This document shows, one piece after another, positions 7,927 to 16,394 of a stretch of 64,000 bases of DNA. Origin of the DNA: Pseudomonas sp. MRSN 12121 (GTDB taxonomy: Bacteria > Pseudomonadota > Gammaproteobacteria > Pseudomonadales > Pseudomonadaceae); NCBI RefSeq assembly GCF_000931465.1, contig NZ_CP010892.1, positions 992,001-1,056,000 of the forward strand, in the 5' to 3' direction. The notes under the pieces are model-generated. The model worked only from the letters and a program-made list of their open reading frames with translations, had not been told where the DNA came from and did no database searches. Position 1 is the stretch's first letter. Each line of letters opens with the position of its first letter. The position numbers and the translations under genes are program-made.

Positions 7927-8829
7927 TTATCGAGCGGGGTTCAATGGATGCTGGCGCAGGAAGTCTGCGGCCACGGCGGACGGGCTTTCGTGGTCGACGT
8001 CGACCCGGGCGTTGAGCTGGCGCATGGTCTCGTCGTCGAACAGGGCCGCCAGCGGCTTGAGGTCGGCGGCCAGTTGCGGGTGGGCGTCGAGGTAGGCCTG
8101 GCGCACCACGGGCGCCGCGGTGTAGTCCGGGAAGTAGTGCAGGTCGTCGTCCAGCAGCTTCAGGTTGAAGGCGTTGAGCCGGCCGTCGGTGGTGTACACC
8201 AGCCCGGCGAATACCTGGGCGTTGCGCAGCGCGGTGTAGACCAGGCCCGCGTCCATCTGGCGGATGTTCTTGCGCGTCAGGTCCATGCCGTACAGCTCGA
8301 CCATGCCGGCCAGGCCGTCGGAGCGGTTGGCGAACTCGGTGTCCAGGGCGATCAGGTGGTTGTCCTTGCGCTCGGCGTCGAGGACTTTCTTCAGGTCGCT
8401 GATGCTGTTGATCTGCGGGTATTGCTCGGCGACCTTGTGCGGCAGCGCCAGGGCGTAGGTATTGCTGAATTTCGACGGGGCGAGCCAGACCAGGCCTTTT
8501 TTCCCGTCGAGCTCCTTGACCCGCTCATAGGACTGTTGGCTGTCGAGCTTCTCGGTGACGTGGTTATAGGCCACCAGGGACACCCCGGTGTATTCCCAGA
8601 GCATGTCCAGCTGCCCGCTTTCGTGGGCGCTGCGCGCCAGGTTGCTGCCCAGGCCGCCGGTGACCCGGGTGTCGTACCCCTTGCTGCGCAGGTACTGCGA
8701 GGTGATTTCCGCCAGCAGCGTCTGCTCGGTGAAGACCCGGGCGCCGATGCGGATCACCGGCTTCTGCGCGGCTTGGGCAATGCCTGCGCACAGCAGGACG
8801 CAGCCTATGATCAAAGCTATTTTTTTCAT
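7927..8829 (-). CDS. Osmoprotectant ABC transporter periplasmic binding protein
   Basis: 300-residue solute-binding protein of the OpuAC/YehZ/OsmX type. The N-terminus MKKIALIIGCVLLCAGIAQA is a clear Sec signal peptide with cleavage near AQA-AQ. Motifs typical of the family include RIGARVFTEQTLLAEI (start of lobe 1), LDMLWEYTGVSLVAYN and QVFAGLVYTTDGRL. Aromatic residues in these segments would form the quaternary-amine cage. It is free-standing between two permease genes, 18 bases after the first. Confidence 0.88.
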   Translation of the reverse strand: MKKIALIIGCVLLCAGIAQAAQKPVIRIGARVFTEQTLLAEITSQYLRSKGYDTRVTGGLGSNLARSAHESGQLDMLWEYTGVSLVAYNHVTEKLDSQQSYERVKELDGKKGLVWLAPSKFSNTYALALPHKVAEQYPQINSISDLKKVLDAERKDNHLIALDTEFANRSDGLAGMVELYGMDLTRKNIRQMDAGLVYTALRNAQVFAGLVYTTDGRLNAFNLKLLDDDLHYFPDYTAAPVVRQAYLDAHPQLAADLKPLAALFDDETMRQLNARVDVDHESPSAVAADFLRQHPLNPAR

Positions 8830-8847
8830 GTGAATTCCTTCGCAGGC

Positions 8848-9564
8848 TTAAGACGGGCGCAGGCCGCGTTCCAGCCAGAGGCGGCTGGCCAGTGTCACCA
8901 GGCCGTCGAGCAGCAGGGCCAGCAAGGCGGTGCAGGCCGCGCCGAGCAGCAGTTGCGGCTGATTGTTCAGGGCAATGCCCGGGAAGATCAGGCTGCCGAG
9001 GCTGTTGGCGCCGATCAGGAAGGCCAGAGGCGCGGTGCCGACGTTGATCGCCAGGGCCACGCGCACGCCACCGACGATGATCGGCACGGCGTTGGGCAGC
9101 TCGACTTTCCACAGCACCTGGCGCGGCGTCATGCCGATGCCGACGGCGGCTTCCTTGAGCGAGCCCTGGACGTTTTTCAGGCCTTCGTAGGTGTTGCGCA
9201 CGATGGGCAGCAAGGAAGCGAGGAACAGCGCGAAGATGGCCGGCCCGCTGCCGATGCCGAGGATCCCCAGGGCGATGGCCAGGACGGCCAGGGGAGGGAC
9301 GGTGTTACCGATGTTGAACACCTGCATGAAGCGTTCGGCACGCCCGACCATTTGCGGTCGGCTGAGGACGATGCCGGCGGGGATCCCCACCACGAGGGCG
9401 GCGAACATTGAAGCGAGTACCAGGTACAGATGGGCTTGCAGGTAAAACAACAGATCGTCGCGGTAGTGTTCGATCGTACTGATGCCGATCCAGTGGACCA
9501 GCAGGGCCAGGAGAGCGATGACCGCCGCGCCTCCTATCAGCCCTTTGCCATAGCGAATAGCCAC
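8848..9564 (-). CDS. Osmoprotectant ABC transporter permease (OpuCD/OsmY type)
   Basis: 238-residue permease and first gene of the operon. The coupling loop appears as NVQGSLKEAAVGIGMTPRQVLWKVELP; about six membrane segments are visible. A GTG start (9564) is chosen: it has AAGGAG 6 bases upstream and no better ATG is in frame. The gene order permease, binding protein, permease, ATPase differs from the ATPase-first order of the P. aeruginosa opuC operon, suggesting a separate paralogue. Confidence 0.85.
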   Translation of the reverse strand: MAIRYGKGLIGGAAVIALLALLVHWIGISTIEHYRDDLLFYLQAHLYLVLASMFAALVVGIPAGIVLSRPQMVGRAERFMQVFNIGNTVPPLAVLAIALGILGIGSGPAIFALFLASLLPIVRNTYEGLKNVQGSLKEAAVGIGMTPRQVLWKVELPNAVPIIVGGVRVALAINVGTAPLAFLIGANSLGSLIFPGIALNNQPQLLLGAACTALLALLLDGLVTLASRLWLERGLRPS

Positions 9565-9857
9565 AGGCGGACTCCTTTTTCATGTCGGCGAGCGCTCTTT
9601 CGGGTGGCAATGCCATGCCTGGCTGCCAAGCAAACGCTCGCGAGAAGCAGCTCGTCGGTACGCTGGAAACAGCGCCGGATCGAGCCATACGCATAGCCTC
9701 GTCAGGCTAACTTGCTGATTTTTCTGCCCCTGACGAAAAGCTCGTAACAGGGGAGTGGACGCCTCCACCTTTTAAAAGGTTCCATAATTGGCAGCCTTTG
9801 GCCACCTTTGATCCGGTAAGTCCGATACTTCTGATGCCTCTTCACCGGATGGCTGCT
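9565..9857 (-). promoter_or_regulatory. Hairpin-rich upstream region of the osmoprotectant operon
   Basis: No gene. Between 9694 and 9780 four stem-loops follow one another: TAGCC/GGCTA (9694-9709), CCCCTG-ACGA/TCGT-CAGGGG (9727-9753), GTGGA/TCCAC (9755-9768) and the 14-bp palindrome ACCTTTTAAAAGGT (9767-9780). None has a T-tract, so they are not plain terminators. They may be a structured mRNA leader or an operator cluster; I recognise no known riboswitch. Confidence 0.4.
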
Positions 9858-10024
9858 TGTAGCCGCTGCCGAGCGCCAGCGAGGCTGCGATCGAGCTGGG
9901 CGGCATTCCGACGCAGCGCTCGCAAACGCGAAGCTCAGGATTTGACTGATGTAGCGCATTGCCTGGTTTTGCGACTGCTACGCAGTCGATCGCAGCCTCG
10001 CTGGTGCTCGGCAGCGGCTACAGG
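9858..10024. repeat. REP doublet, type B, inverted pair
   Basis: Same two outward-facing units as at 5947-6096 (TGTAGCCGCTGCCGAGC and its inverse) separated by about 95 bases. It fills most of the space between the opu upstream region and the 3' end of the exoprotein gene. Confidence 0.85.
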
Positions 10025-10112
10025 TTCGGGCCAATGGAGGCGAGGGGTAAGAAGCGCCGGCCAGGGCTGTGCGTACAGGCCTGGCCGGCTCCCGGTTGAT
10101 CCAGGGGAGGGA

Positions 10113-13100
10113 TCAGAAGGTATAGCTGCGGCCGATCATCGGCACCTTGGCGGCTTCGCCTTCGACACTGTTGAACGACTGCTGGCCGAGGTTGGCGCCG
10201 ATCAGGCCGCCATGGATGTCGCTGGGGTCCACCGGCACGATCTGGCCGCTGGCCGACGAGAAACGCACCGAGCCGATGTTGCCGCCGACCAGGCCACCCA
10301 GTACCGAGCCCTGGCCGGCGGTGACCTTGCCCGACGCCGAGGCGTTGCTGATCTGGCCGCTGTTCCAGCCGACCAGGCCGCCTGCGCGGCTGTCGCTGCC
10401 GGCCTCGACATCGCCTTTGGCCTGGGCATTGGCGAGGCTGCCCCCGGCCAGGTTGCCGACCAGGCCGCCCGCCTGGGCATTCGCCCCGGCGGTGACCGTG
10501 CCCGCGGCCACGGCGTTGCGCAGGATGCTGTTGCGGCCCTGGCCGAGCAGCCCGCCGATAACGGCCGAGTCGCCGGCGCGGACGTTGCCGAGCGCCGAGG
10601 CATTGCTCAGCGAGCCGTCCATCCGCAGCCCGATCAGCCCGCCGACAGTGGCCTTGGCGCCGCCGGTGACGTTCCCCGAGGCCTTCAGGTTGGTGTGATT
10701 GCCGCCCTGGCTATAGCCGATCAATCCGCCCAGCTCGCTGCCGTGTGCGTCCGTGACGTCGCCGCTGGCGGACGCATTGATGAGCGAACCCTGGATCTGC
10801 GAACCGATCAGGCCGCCGATCGAGCGCGTGCCGTTGCCGGTCACCTTGCCGGTGGCGGAGGCCTCGGTCAGCGAGCTGCCGGAGCTGGTGCCGATCAAGC
10901 CGCCGACATTCGCACCCTTGCCGCCGGTCACGTTGCCCGAGGCCTTGACCACGGTGTGGTTGCTCGACTCGTTCAGGCCCACCAGGCCGCCCACCTGCAG
11001 GCTGAAGGTGTCCAGCACATCGCCGCTGGCCGTGGCATTGCTGAGGCGGCTGGCGCTGTTCTTGCCGATCAGGCCGCCGATGGCCTGGGCGCCGTTGCCG
11101 GTCACCTTGCCGCTGGCCGAGACGTTGCTCGCGGCGCTGCGCTGGTTGAAACCGACCAGCCCGCCGATCCACTGGGTACGGCCGCCGGTCACGTTGCCGC
11201 TGGCCGAGGCGTTGCTCAGTGCGCCGCTGCTGTTATGGCCGATCAGGCCGCCGATGGCCTGGGCGTTGTCGCTGGTCACATCACCGCTGGCCGAGGCATT
11301 GCTCACGGCCCCGCCATTGTTGAAGCCGACCAGGCCGCCGTAGTAACCGTTGCGGCCGCTGCCCTTGATGCTGACGGAAGAGCTGACGTTGCTCAGCCGG
11401 GTGACCGAGGTGCCTTCGCTGAGCCCGACCAGGCCACCGAGCATCATCGCGTCGCCGTTCATCTCGATCGACCCGGCGCTGCGGCTGTTGCTGATCCGCG
11501 CGTTGCGGTTCACCCCGACCAGGCCGCCGGCGATGACGTGGGACGAACGCCCGCGCAGGGTAACGTCGGACTGGCTGTTGCTGATGCTGGCGACGCCCCT
11601 GCCGCTGCCGAGGTTTTCACCCACCAGGCCGCCCATGGCGTAGGTGCTGCTGTCGCCGGTCACGTTGCCGCTGGCCGCGGCGTTGGTGATGCTGCCCTGT
11701 TCCAGGTTCGTCCCCACCAGGCCGCCCAGGGTTTCGAACCGGGAGGCGCCGGTGACCGTCACCTGGCTGGCCTTGACGTTGTCGATCCGGCCGGTGTTGC
11801 GCCCCGCCAGGCTGCCGACCTGGAGGTTGAGGCGATCCGAGCGCGCGCCGCTGACCGAGATACGCTCCAGGTTCAGGTTGCGGATGTCGCCCGAGTTCGC
11901 CCCGAACAGGCCGATAGCGCTGCCGGTGCCATAGACCGAGAGGTTGTCGATGCTGTTGCCCAGGCCATCGAAGACCCCGCCGAAGCTGCGCTGGTCGGCC
12001 AGGGACAGGAAGCTGGCGCCGTTGCCGGCGATGCTGTTGCCCAGGACATAACGCCCGTTCAGGTTGTTGTCGACGCCGCGCAGTTGCGCCAGGTCCTGGA
12101 TGACCGCGTAGTGCTGGCCGTTGGCCTGGAAGCTGGCCCCCGCGCCGGACAGGGTGACCGCCTTGCCGTCCTTGAGCGAATGGCCGTTGCCGCTGTTCAG
12201 CGCCAGGCTTGCGCCGGCGCCGGTCAGGGCGATGTTGTCGTTCAGGTGCAGGCTGCCGTTGCGCGCATTCAGCGTCAGGTCGGCCTTGGCGCCGCTGGCG
12301 GCCAATGGCCCGTCGACGCGGATGTCGCCCTGTTCGGCGGTCAGGCCCAGGTGGTTGCCGCTGCTCCAGGTCACCGGCGCCTTGAGCGACAGGTTGTTGC
12401 TGCTGGTCAGCTCGACATGGGTGGTGCCCAGGTTGCTCGCCAGGGTCTCGGAGCGCAGGGTTGGGGTGCCCTGGCCGCGCTGGGTGGCCTCGCTCTCGGG
12501 GCTGGCGACCGTAAGGGTGTGGGTGCGGATTTTCCAGGTGCCGGTCTGGCCCTTGTCGGCCCGGGTATCCACCTGGGCGGCCAGTTGCACCTCGACCTGG
12601 GCGCCGCGGTTTTCCACGGTGCCGCCGTTGCCTTGGCCGTCGAGGGCGCTGGCGTCCTGGCGACCGGCGACCTGGACGACGCCGCTGTCGCCGCCGTCGA
12701 GCACAATCCGCCCCGCCTTGGCCTGCAGGGTCCGGGCTTCGATCACGCCCTGGTTGCTGACCACGGTCTTGAGCAGGCTGTCGGCGCTCCGGGCGCTCAT
12801 CAGCACCTGGCCGCCGTCGGCCTTGATCAGGCCGCCGTTCTGCACCAGGGCATCCACCGCGCCGCCGTCGATTTGCAGGTTGAGCAGGCCGTTGCCGTCG
12901 AAGTTGAGGGTGATGTCCTTGCCGGCGGCCAGGGCCACGTTGCCGAGGCGGGCCTGGATTACCCCGCTGTTGCTGACCTGGGCCCCGAGCAGGGCGACGC
13001 TGCCGCCGTCGCGGGCGCTGAGGGTGCCGGCGTTGCTGATGCCGGCGGCGGAGTTACCGGCGAAACGGTAGTTGCCATCGAGGAAGTCCTTGTCGGACAG

Positions 13101-13580
13101 GTTCTGGGTCGACACCACCAGGCCGCCGACATCGACCTGCGCGGACTTGCCGAAGACCACGCCGTTGGGGTTGATCAGGAACACTTGGCCATTGGCGTCG
13201 ATCCGGCCCTGGATGTCGCTGCCGTTGTTGCCGATGACGCGGTTGAGGGCGACGGCGTCATGGCCGGGCTGTTGAAAGTTGACGCGCTCATCGGCGCTGA
13301 CATTGAACTCGTTCCATTGGGTGATCAGCTTGTTGCTCTGCTGGTCGACGGTCAGTTGCTTGCCATCGGCCGAGGTATGCATGCCGCCTTCGCCGGCGAT
13401 GATGTCCGCTCCGCTCGGCAGGGCGAATGCCGGTCCCTGGACGAGCAGCCCGAGCAGCGCTGCGCCAGCGGCGAGCACGGCCTTGCTGCGTCCGGCCTTG
13501 CCGCGTCGACGGGTCCATTCGCTGGTGACGTTCCAGCAGCCCATGGCCTGGTTCCAGACCAATGCATAGCTTTTGTTCAT
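10113..13580 (-). CDS. Two-partner-secretion exoprotein (TpsA, filamentous-hemagglutinin type) with GLUG repeats
   Basis: 1155-residue secreted protein. It starts with an extended signal peptide region (MNKSYALVWNQAMGCWNVTS, basic stretch to about 32) and a hydrophobic core ending at AFA about residue 53. The TPS domain follows, with SADERVNFQQPG and the hallmark NPNGVVFG (137-144). After a beta-helical middle come about 18 repeats of roughly 28-30 residues (about 590-1135), each centred on GGLVG or GGLIG and ending in SASGxVT: GLUG-type repeats seen in adhesins and proteases. No TpsB/Omp85 transporter gene is near it in this window. A role in adhesion or biofilm matrix is an inference from the family. 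The DNA is repetitive from about 10200 to 11800. Confidence 0.88.
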   Translation of the reverse strand: MNKSYALVWNQAMGCWNVTSEWTRRRGKAGRSKAVLAAGAALLGLLVQGPAFALPSGADIIAGEGGMHTSADGKQLTVDQQSNKLITQWNEFNVSADERVNFQQPGHDAVALNRVIGNNGSDIQGRIDANGQVFLINPNGVVFGKSAQVDVGGLVVSTQNLSDKDFLDGNYRFAGNSAAGISNAGTLSARDGGSVALLGAQVSNSGVIQARLGNVALAAGKDITLNFDGNGLLNLQIDGGAVDALVQNGGLIKADGGQVLMSARSADSLLKTVVSNQGVIEARTLQAKAGRIVLDGGDSGVVQVAGRQDASALDGQGNGGTVENRGAQVEVQLAAQVDTRADKGQTGTWKIRTHTLTVASPESEATQRGQGTPTLRSETLASNLGTTHVELTSSNNLSLKAPVTWSSGNHLGLTAEQGDIRVDGPLAASGAKADLTLNARNGSLHLNDNIALTGAGASLALNSGNGHSLKDGKAVTLSGAGASFQANGQHYAVIQDLAQLRGVDNNLNGRYVLGNSIAGNGASFLSLADQRSFGGVFDGLGNSIDNLSVYGTGSAIGLFGANSGDIRNLNLERISVSGARSDRLNLQVGSLAGRNTGRIDNVKASQVTVTGASRFETLGGLVGTNLEQGSITNAAASGNVTGDSSTYAMGGLVGENLGSGRGVASISNSQSDVTLRGRSSHVIAGGLVGVNRNARISNSRSAGSIEMNGDAMMLGGLVGLSEGTSVTRLSNVSSSVSIKGSGRNGYYGGLVGFNNGGAVSNASASGDVTSDNAQAIGGLIGHNSSGALSNASASGNVTGGRTQWIGGLVGFNQRSAASNVSASGKVTGNGAQAIGGLIGKNSASRLSNATASGDVLDTFSLQVGGLVGLNESSNHTVVKASGNVTGGKGANVGGLIGTSSGSSLTEASATGKVTGNGTRSIGGLIGSQIQGSLINASASGDVTDAHGSELGGLIGYSQGGNHTNLKASGNVTGGAKATVGGLIGLRMDGSLSNASALGNVRAGDSAVIGGLLGQGRNSILRNAVAAGTVTAGANAQAGGLVGNLAGGSLANAQAKGDVEAGSDSRAGGLVGWNSGQISNASASGKVTAGQGSVLGGLVGGNIGSVRFSSASGQIVPVDPSDIHGGLIGANLGQQSFNSVEGEAAKVPMIGRSYTF

Positions 13581-14090
13581 GATGCGTCCTCGTGTGTGGA
13601 AACTCTGCTGATCCCCCCAGCAGAATGGGTCGTGCTCAGAAAGGCCCGGAACGCTGTGGCATCTGTGTTCCGGGCGGCCGTTCCCCGCGCCCCGTCGAGC
13701 GCTGGTGCAGCGCTGCCGGCGAAGCTATTCGCGGTTTTTCCAGAGGCGGGGCGAATGACGGGAGGTCGTTTAGTGGGCGGGTTGAATCTATCAGCCGCCT
13801 GTTTGGCGGGAATTCAGAACAGTCTGAAGCGCTATGGGGCTTTTTCTTTAAATGGGCGGGCCGTTGATCTGATGCTGTCGTTCATGGTCGCCGGAAGGCT
13901 TTTTCCGGGGGCGCGTGGTGCGCGCCGGGCAGCGGTACGCCTTGGCGGCAATGGCGCCGGACGTCATCCGGCCGGGTATTTTCGAGCGCGCTTTGTTACC
14001 ATGCGCGGTTCTCTGTGTTGGCCTTTGCAATCGGCCAAAGGCATTTTTTAACTGCGTGCATGAGCCTGTACGCAATCGAGATCTCAAGCG
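13581..14090. other. Divergent intergenic region tpsA-prfC
   Basis: About 510 bases with no credible gene. The only clear element is the terminator-like hairpin at 14021-14049 close to prfC. Promoters for both genes must lie here, but I see no strong consensus. Confidence 0.5.
14021..14049 (+). terminator. Terminator-like hairpin in the prfC leader
   Basis: GCCTTTG pairs with CAAAGGC around an 8-base loop and is followed by ATTTTTT. An overlapping alternative pairing TTGGCC/GGCCAA is also possible. It ends 41 bases before the prfC start, and no rightward gene lies upstream. Confidence 0.55.
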
Positions 14091-15680
14091 ATGTCCGATA
14101 GTCAAATCGTCAACGAAGTCAACGCCAGGCGCACCTTCGCCATTATTTCCCACCCGGATGCGGGTAAGACCACCATCACCGAGAAGCTCCTGCTGATGGG
14201 CAAGGCGATTGCCGTTGCCGGTACGGTGAAGTCCCGCAAGTCCGACCGCCATGCCACCTCCGACTGGATGGAGATGGAGAAGCAGCGGGGTATTTCCATT
14301 ACCACGTCGGTCATGCAGTTCCCTTATCGCGAACACATGATCAACCTGCTCGACACCCCGGGCCACGAAGACTTCTCGGAAGACACCTACCGCACCCTGA
14401 CAGCGGTGGACTCGGCGTTGATGGTGCTCGACGGCGGTAAGGGCGTAGAGCCGCGGACCATCGCCCTGATGGACGTCTGCCGCCTGCGCGACACGCCGAT
14501 CGTCAGCTTCATCAACAAACTCGACCGCGACATCCGCGACCCTATCGAACTGCTCGACGAAATCGAGGCGGTGCTGAAGATCAAGGCCGCACCCATCACC
14601 TGGCCGATCGGTTGCTACCGCGACTTCAAGGGCGTGTACCACCTCGCGGGCGACTACATCATTGTCTACACCCCGGGCCACGGCCACGAGCGCATCGAAA
14701 CCAAGATCATCCAGAAGCTCGACTCCCCTGAGGCCCGCGCTCACCTAGGCGACGAGTACGAGCGTTTCCTCGAACAGCTGGAGCTGGTGCAGGGCGCCTG
14801 CCACGAGTTCGACCGGCAGCAGTTCCTGGACGGTCAACTGACCCCGGTGTTCTTCGGCACCGCCCTGGGCAACTTCGGGGTCGACCATGTGCTCGACGCC
14901 GTGGTCGACTGGGCTCCGCTGCCGCTGGCGCGGGTCGCCAACGAGCGTACCGTGCAGCCGCAGGAAGAGAAATTCAGCGGTTTCGTGTTCAAGATCCAGG
15001 CGAACATGGACCCCAAGCACCGCGACCGTATCGCCTTCATGCGCATCTGCTCGGGCAAGTACGAGAAAGGCATGAAGATGCGCCATGTGCGCACCGGCAA
15101 GGACGTACGGATCGGCGATGCGCTGACCTTCTTCTCCTCGGAGCGTGAACAGCTCGAAGAGGCCTACGCCGGCGACATCATCGGCCTGCACAACCACGGC
15201 ACCATCCAGATCGGCGACACCTTCACCGAAGGCGAGGCGCTGGGCTTCACGGGCATCCCGCACTTCGCCCCGGAACTGTTCCGCCGCGTGCGCCTGAGGG
15301 ACCCGCTGAAATCCAAGCAACTGCGCCAGGGCCTGCAGCAGTTGGCCGAAGAGGGCGCGACCCAGGTGTTCTTCCCCGAGCGCAGCAACGACATCATCCT
15401 CGGTGCCGTCGGTGTGCTGCAGTTCGATGTGGTCGCCAGCCGCCTGAAAGAGGAATACAAGGTCGAGTGCTCCTACGAGCCGATTACCGTGTGGTCCGCG
15501 CGCTGGATCGAGTGCAGCGACAAGAAGAAGCTCGAGGAATTCTCCAACAAGGCCGTGGAAAACCTGGCGCTGGACGGCGGCGGTCACCTGACCTACCTGG
15601 CCCCGACCCGGGTCAACCTGGCGCTGATGGAAGAGCGCTGGCCCGACGTGAAATTCCGCGCGACCCGCGAGCATCACTAA
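14091..15680 (+). CDS. prfC: Peptide chain release factor 3 (RF3)
   Basis: Translational GTPase that removes RF1/RF2 from the ribosome after peptide release and takes part in post-peptidyl quality control. 529 residues, typical length. G1 is HPDAGKTT (21-28), switch II is [12 protein letters not shown] (about 88) and G4 is NKLD in SFINKLDRD. The [10 protein letters not shown] switch I segment is the RF3/EF-G form. Domains II and III follow, with [20 protein letters not shown] marking domain II. It is monocistronic between its leader and a strong terminator at 15701. Confidence 0.96.
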   Translation: MSDSQIVNEVNARRTFAIISHPDAGKTTITEKLLLMGKAIAVAGTVKSRKSDRHATSDWMEMEKQRGISITTSVMQFPYREHMINLLDTPGHEDFSEDTYRTLTAVDSALMVLDGGKGVEPRTIALMDVCRLRDTPIVSFINKLDRDIRDPIELLDEIEAVLKIKAAPITWPIGCYRDFKGVYHLAGDYIIVYTPGHGHERIETKIIQKLDSPEARAHLGDEYERFLEQLELVQGACHEFDRQQFLDGQLTPVFFGTALGNFGVDHVLDAVVDWAPLPLARVANERTVQPQEEKFSGFVFKIQANMDPKHRDRIAFMRICSGKYEKGMKMRHVRTGKDVRIGDALTFFSSEREQLEEAYAGDIIGLHNHGTIQIGDTFTEGEALGFTGIPHFAPELFRRVRLRDPLKSKQLRQGLQQLAEEGATQVFFPERSNDIILGAVGVLQFDVVASRLKEEYKVECSYEPITVWSARWIECSDKKKLEEFSNKAVENLALDGGGHLTYLAPTRVNLALMEERWPDVKFRATREHH

Positions 15681-15700
15681 GGTCCGAGCGATACCCCCAA

Positions 15701-15731
15701 AGCCCCGCTGCCCAAACAGCGGGGCTTTTTT
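15701..15731 (+). terminator. Intrinsic terminator of prfC
   Basis: AGCCCCGCTG / CAGCGGGGCT stem with a CCCAAA loop and a T-tract, 20 bases after the prfC stop. Confidence 0.93.
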
Positions 15732-15802
15732 ATGCCTGGAATGGGTGGCCGGCGGGGCTGTAATCGAACCCTGCATGCTTTAGGTTTTGGGGCCGCTGCG
15801 CA

Positions 15803-15833
15803 GCTCATCGCGAGCAAGCTTCGCTCCTACGGG
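15803..15833 (+). repeat. REP element, type A variant (single)
   Basis: CTCATCGCGAGCAAGCTTCGCTCCTACGGG, a variant of the type A core. Confidence 0.6.
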
Positions 15834-15877
15834 TGATGGCGGTGTTCCTGCGGGGCATAACTGGAGGTTTTAAGGGT

Positions 15878-15986
15878 TAGTCGAAAGCCGTCTAGCCTTC
15901 GGTGCTCATCGATAGCTTGCTATCTGGAAAAGCACAGGCTTCGAGACTAGGTTTCATACGAAGCCCGGCCTTGGAAACCAGGGCTT
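15878..15986 (+). promoter_or_regulatory. Structured leader or small RNA upstream of the acidic secreted protein gene
   Basis: Nested pairings make one long imperfect hairpin: TAGTC/GACTA (15878-15882 with 15945-15949), AAGCC/GGCTT, GTGCT/AGCAC (15902-15906 with 15931-15935) and GATAG/CTATC (15911-15924). A second hairpin, AAGCCC/GGGCTT, spans 15961-15986. The coding start follows at 16029. It looks like a 5' leader or independent small RNA; I recognise no family. Confidence 0.4.
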
Positions 15987-16028
15987 GTGGCCATCATTGA
16001 TTCACCTACGCAAAGGGACGGAATCAAC

Positions 16029-16289
16029 ATGAATGTTTTCCAACGGAGTGTGCTGTTGCTCAAGGTGCTGGTGTGGCTGGCGCTTGGCATGTCCGCGGCC
16101 TGGGCCGGCGATCAGGCCGCGCGGGCACCGGGTTTCTGGGTGCCGGGGCATGCGCAGAATGGCGTGCAGATGATCGCCAAGTCGGAATCCGAACCCGGGG
16201 ACCAGGGCCAGGGGGGCAGCGCGGACGATGACGACTCGACCACCGACGAGCCGGATACCGACAGCACCGACGACAGCGAGCAGGGGTGA
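16029..16289 (+). CDS. Small secreted acidic protein of unknown function
   Basis: 86 residues. MNVFQRSVLLLKVLVWLALG is a signal peptide with cleavage predicted after AWA (about residue 26), leaving about 60 residues. The mature part begins GDQAARAPGFWVPGHAQNGV and ends in a disordered tail very rich in Asp, Glu, Ser and Thr (SADDDDSTTDEPDTDSTDD). The ATG at 16029 follows GGGACGG; an in-frame upstream start at 15987 would spoil the signal peptide. I do not recognise the family. The acidic tail could bind divalent cations or basic partners, but nothing in the neighbourhood supports a specific role. Confidence 0.7.
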   Translation: MNVFQRSVLLLKVLVWLALGMSAAWAGDQAARAPGFWVPGHAQNGVQMIAKSESEPGDQGQGGSADDDDSTTDEPDTDSTDDSEQG

Positions 16290-16296
16290 GATAAGG

Positions 16297-16343
16297 AAAA
16301 CCCCTCCTGTCGGACTGATGCGCAATCCGGCAGGAGGGGTTTG
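16297..16343. terminator. Bidirectional terminator between the acidic protein gene and dppF
   Basis: AAAACCCCTCCTG pairs with CAGGAGGGGTTT across a loop that can pair further (CGG/CCG). On the minus strand the stem is followed by TTTTCC, fitting the end of the dpp operon. Confidence 0.75.
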
Positions 16344-16357
16344 GACAACACGAGTGA

Positions 16358-16388
16358 GGCGCCGCGGGTTACCACGGCGCCTTTTTTT
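16358..16388 (+). terminator. Second intrinsic terminator, rightward
   Basis: GGCGCCG / CGGCGCC stem with a 10-base loop followed by seven T residues. It lies immediately before the convergent dppF stop and would block rightward read-through into dpp. Confidence 0.85.
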
Positions 16389-16394
16389 GCGGGA

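Noticed and set aside
9690..9755. Guanidine-II (mini-ykkC) riboswitch upstream of opu
   Set aside because: ACGA and GACG occur, but the loops are not ACGR loops on paired GC stems of the right shape, and the downstream genes are not typical of that class.
10200..11800. Regular 84-90-base DNA repeats that could be taken for a CRISPR array
   Set aside because: Repeats are in frame, diverged and encode GGLVG...SASG units of one protein; there are no constant direct repeats with unique spacers and no cas genes.
9798..14051. Plus-strand open frame of 1417 codons
   Set aside because: Antisense to the TpsA gene; its apparent periodicity is the complement of the GLUG repeats.
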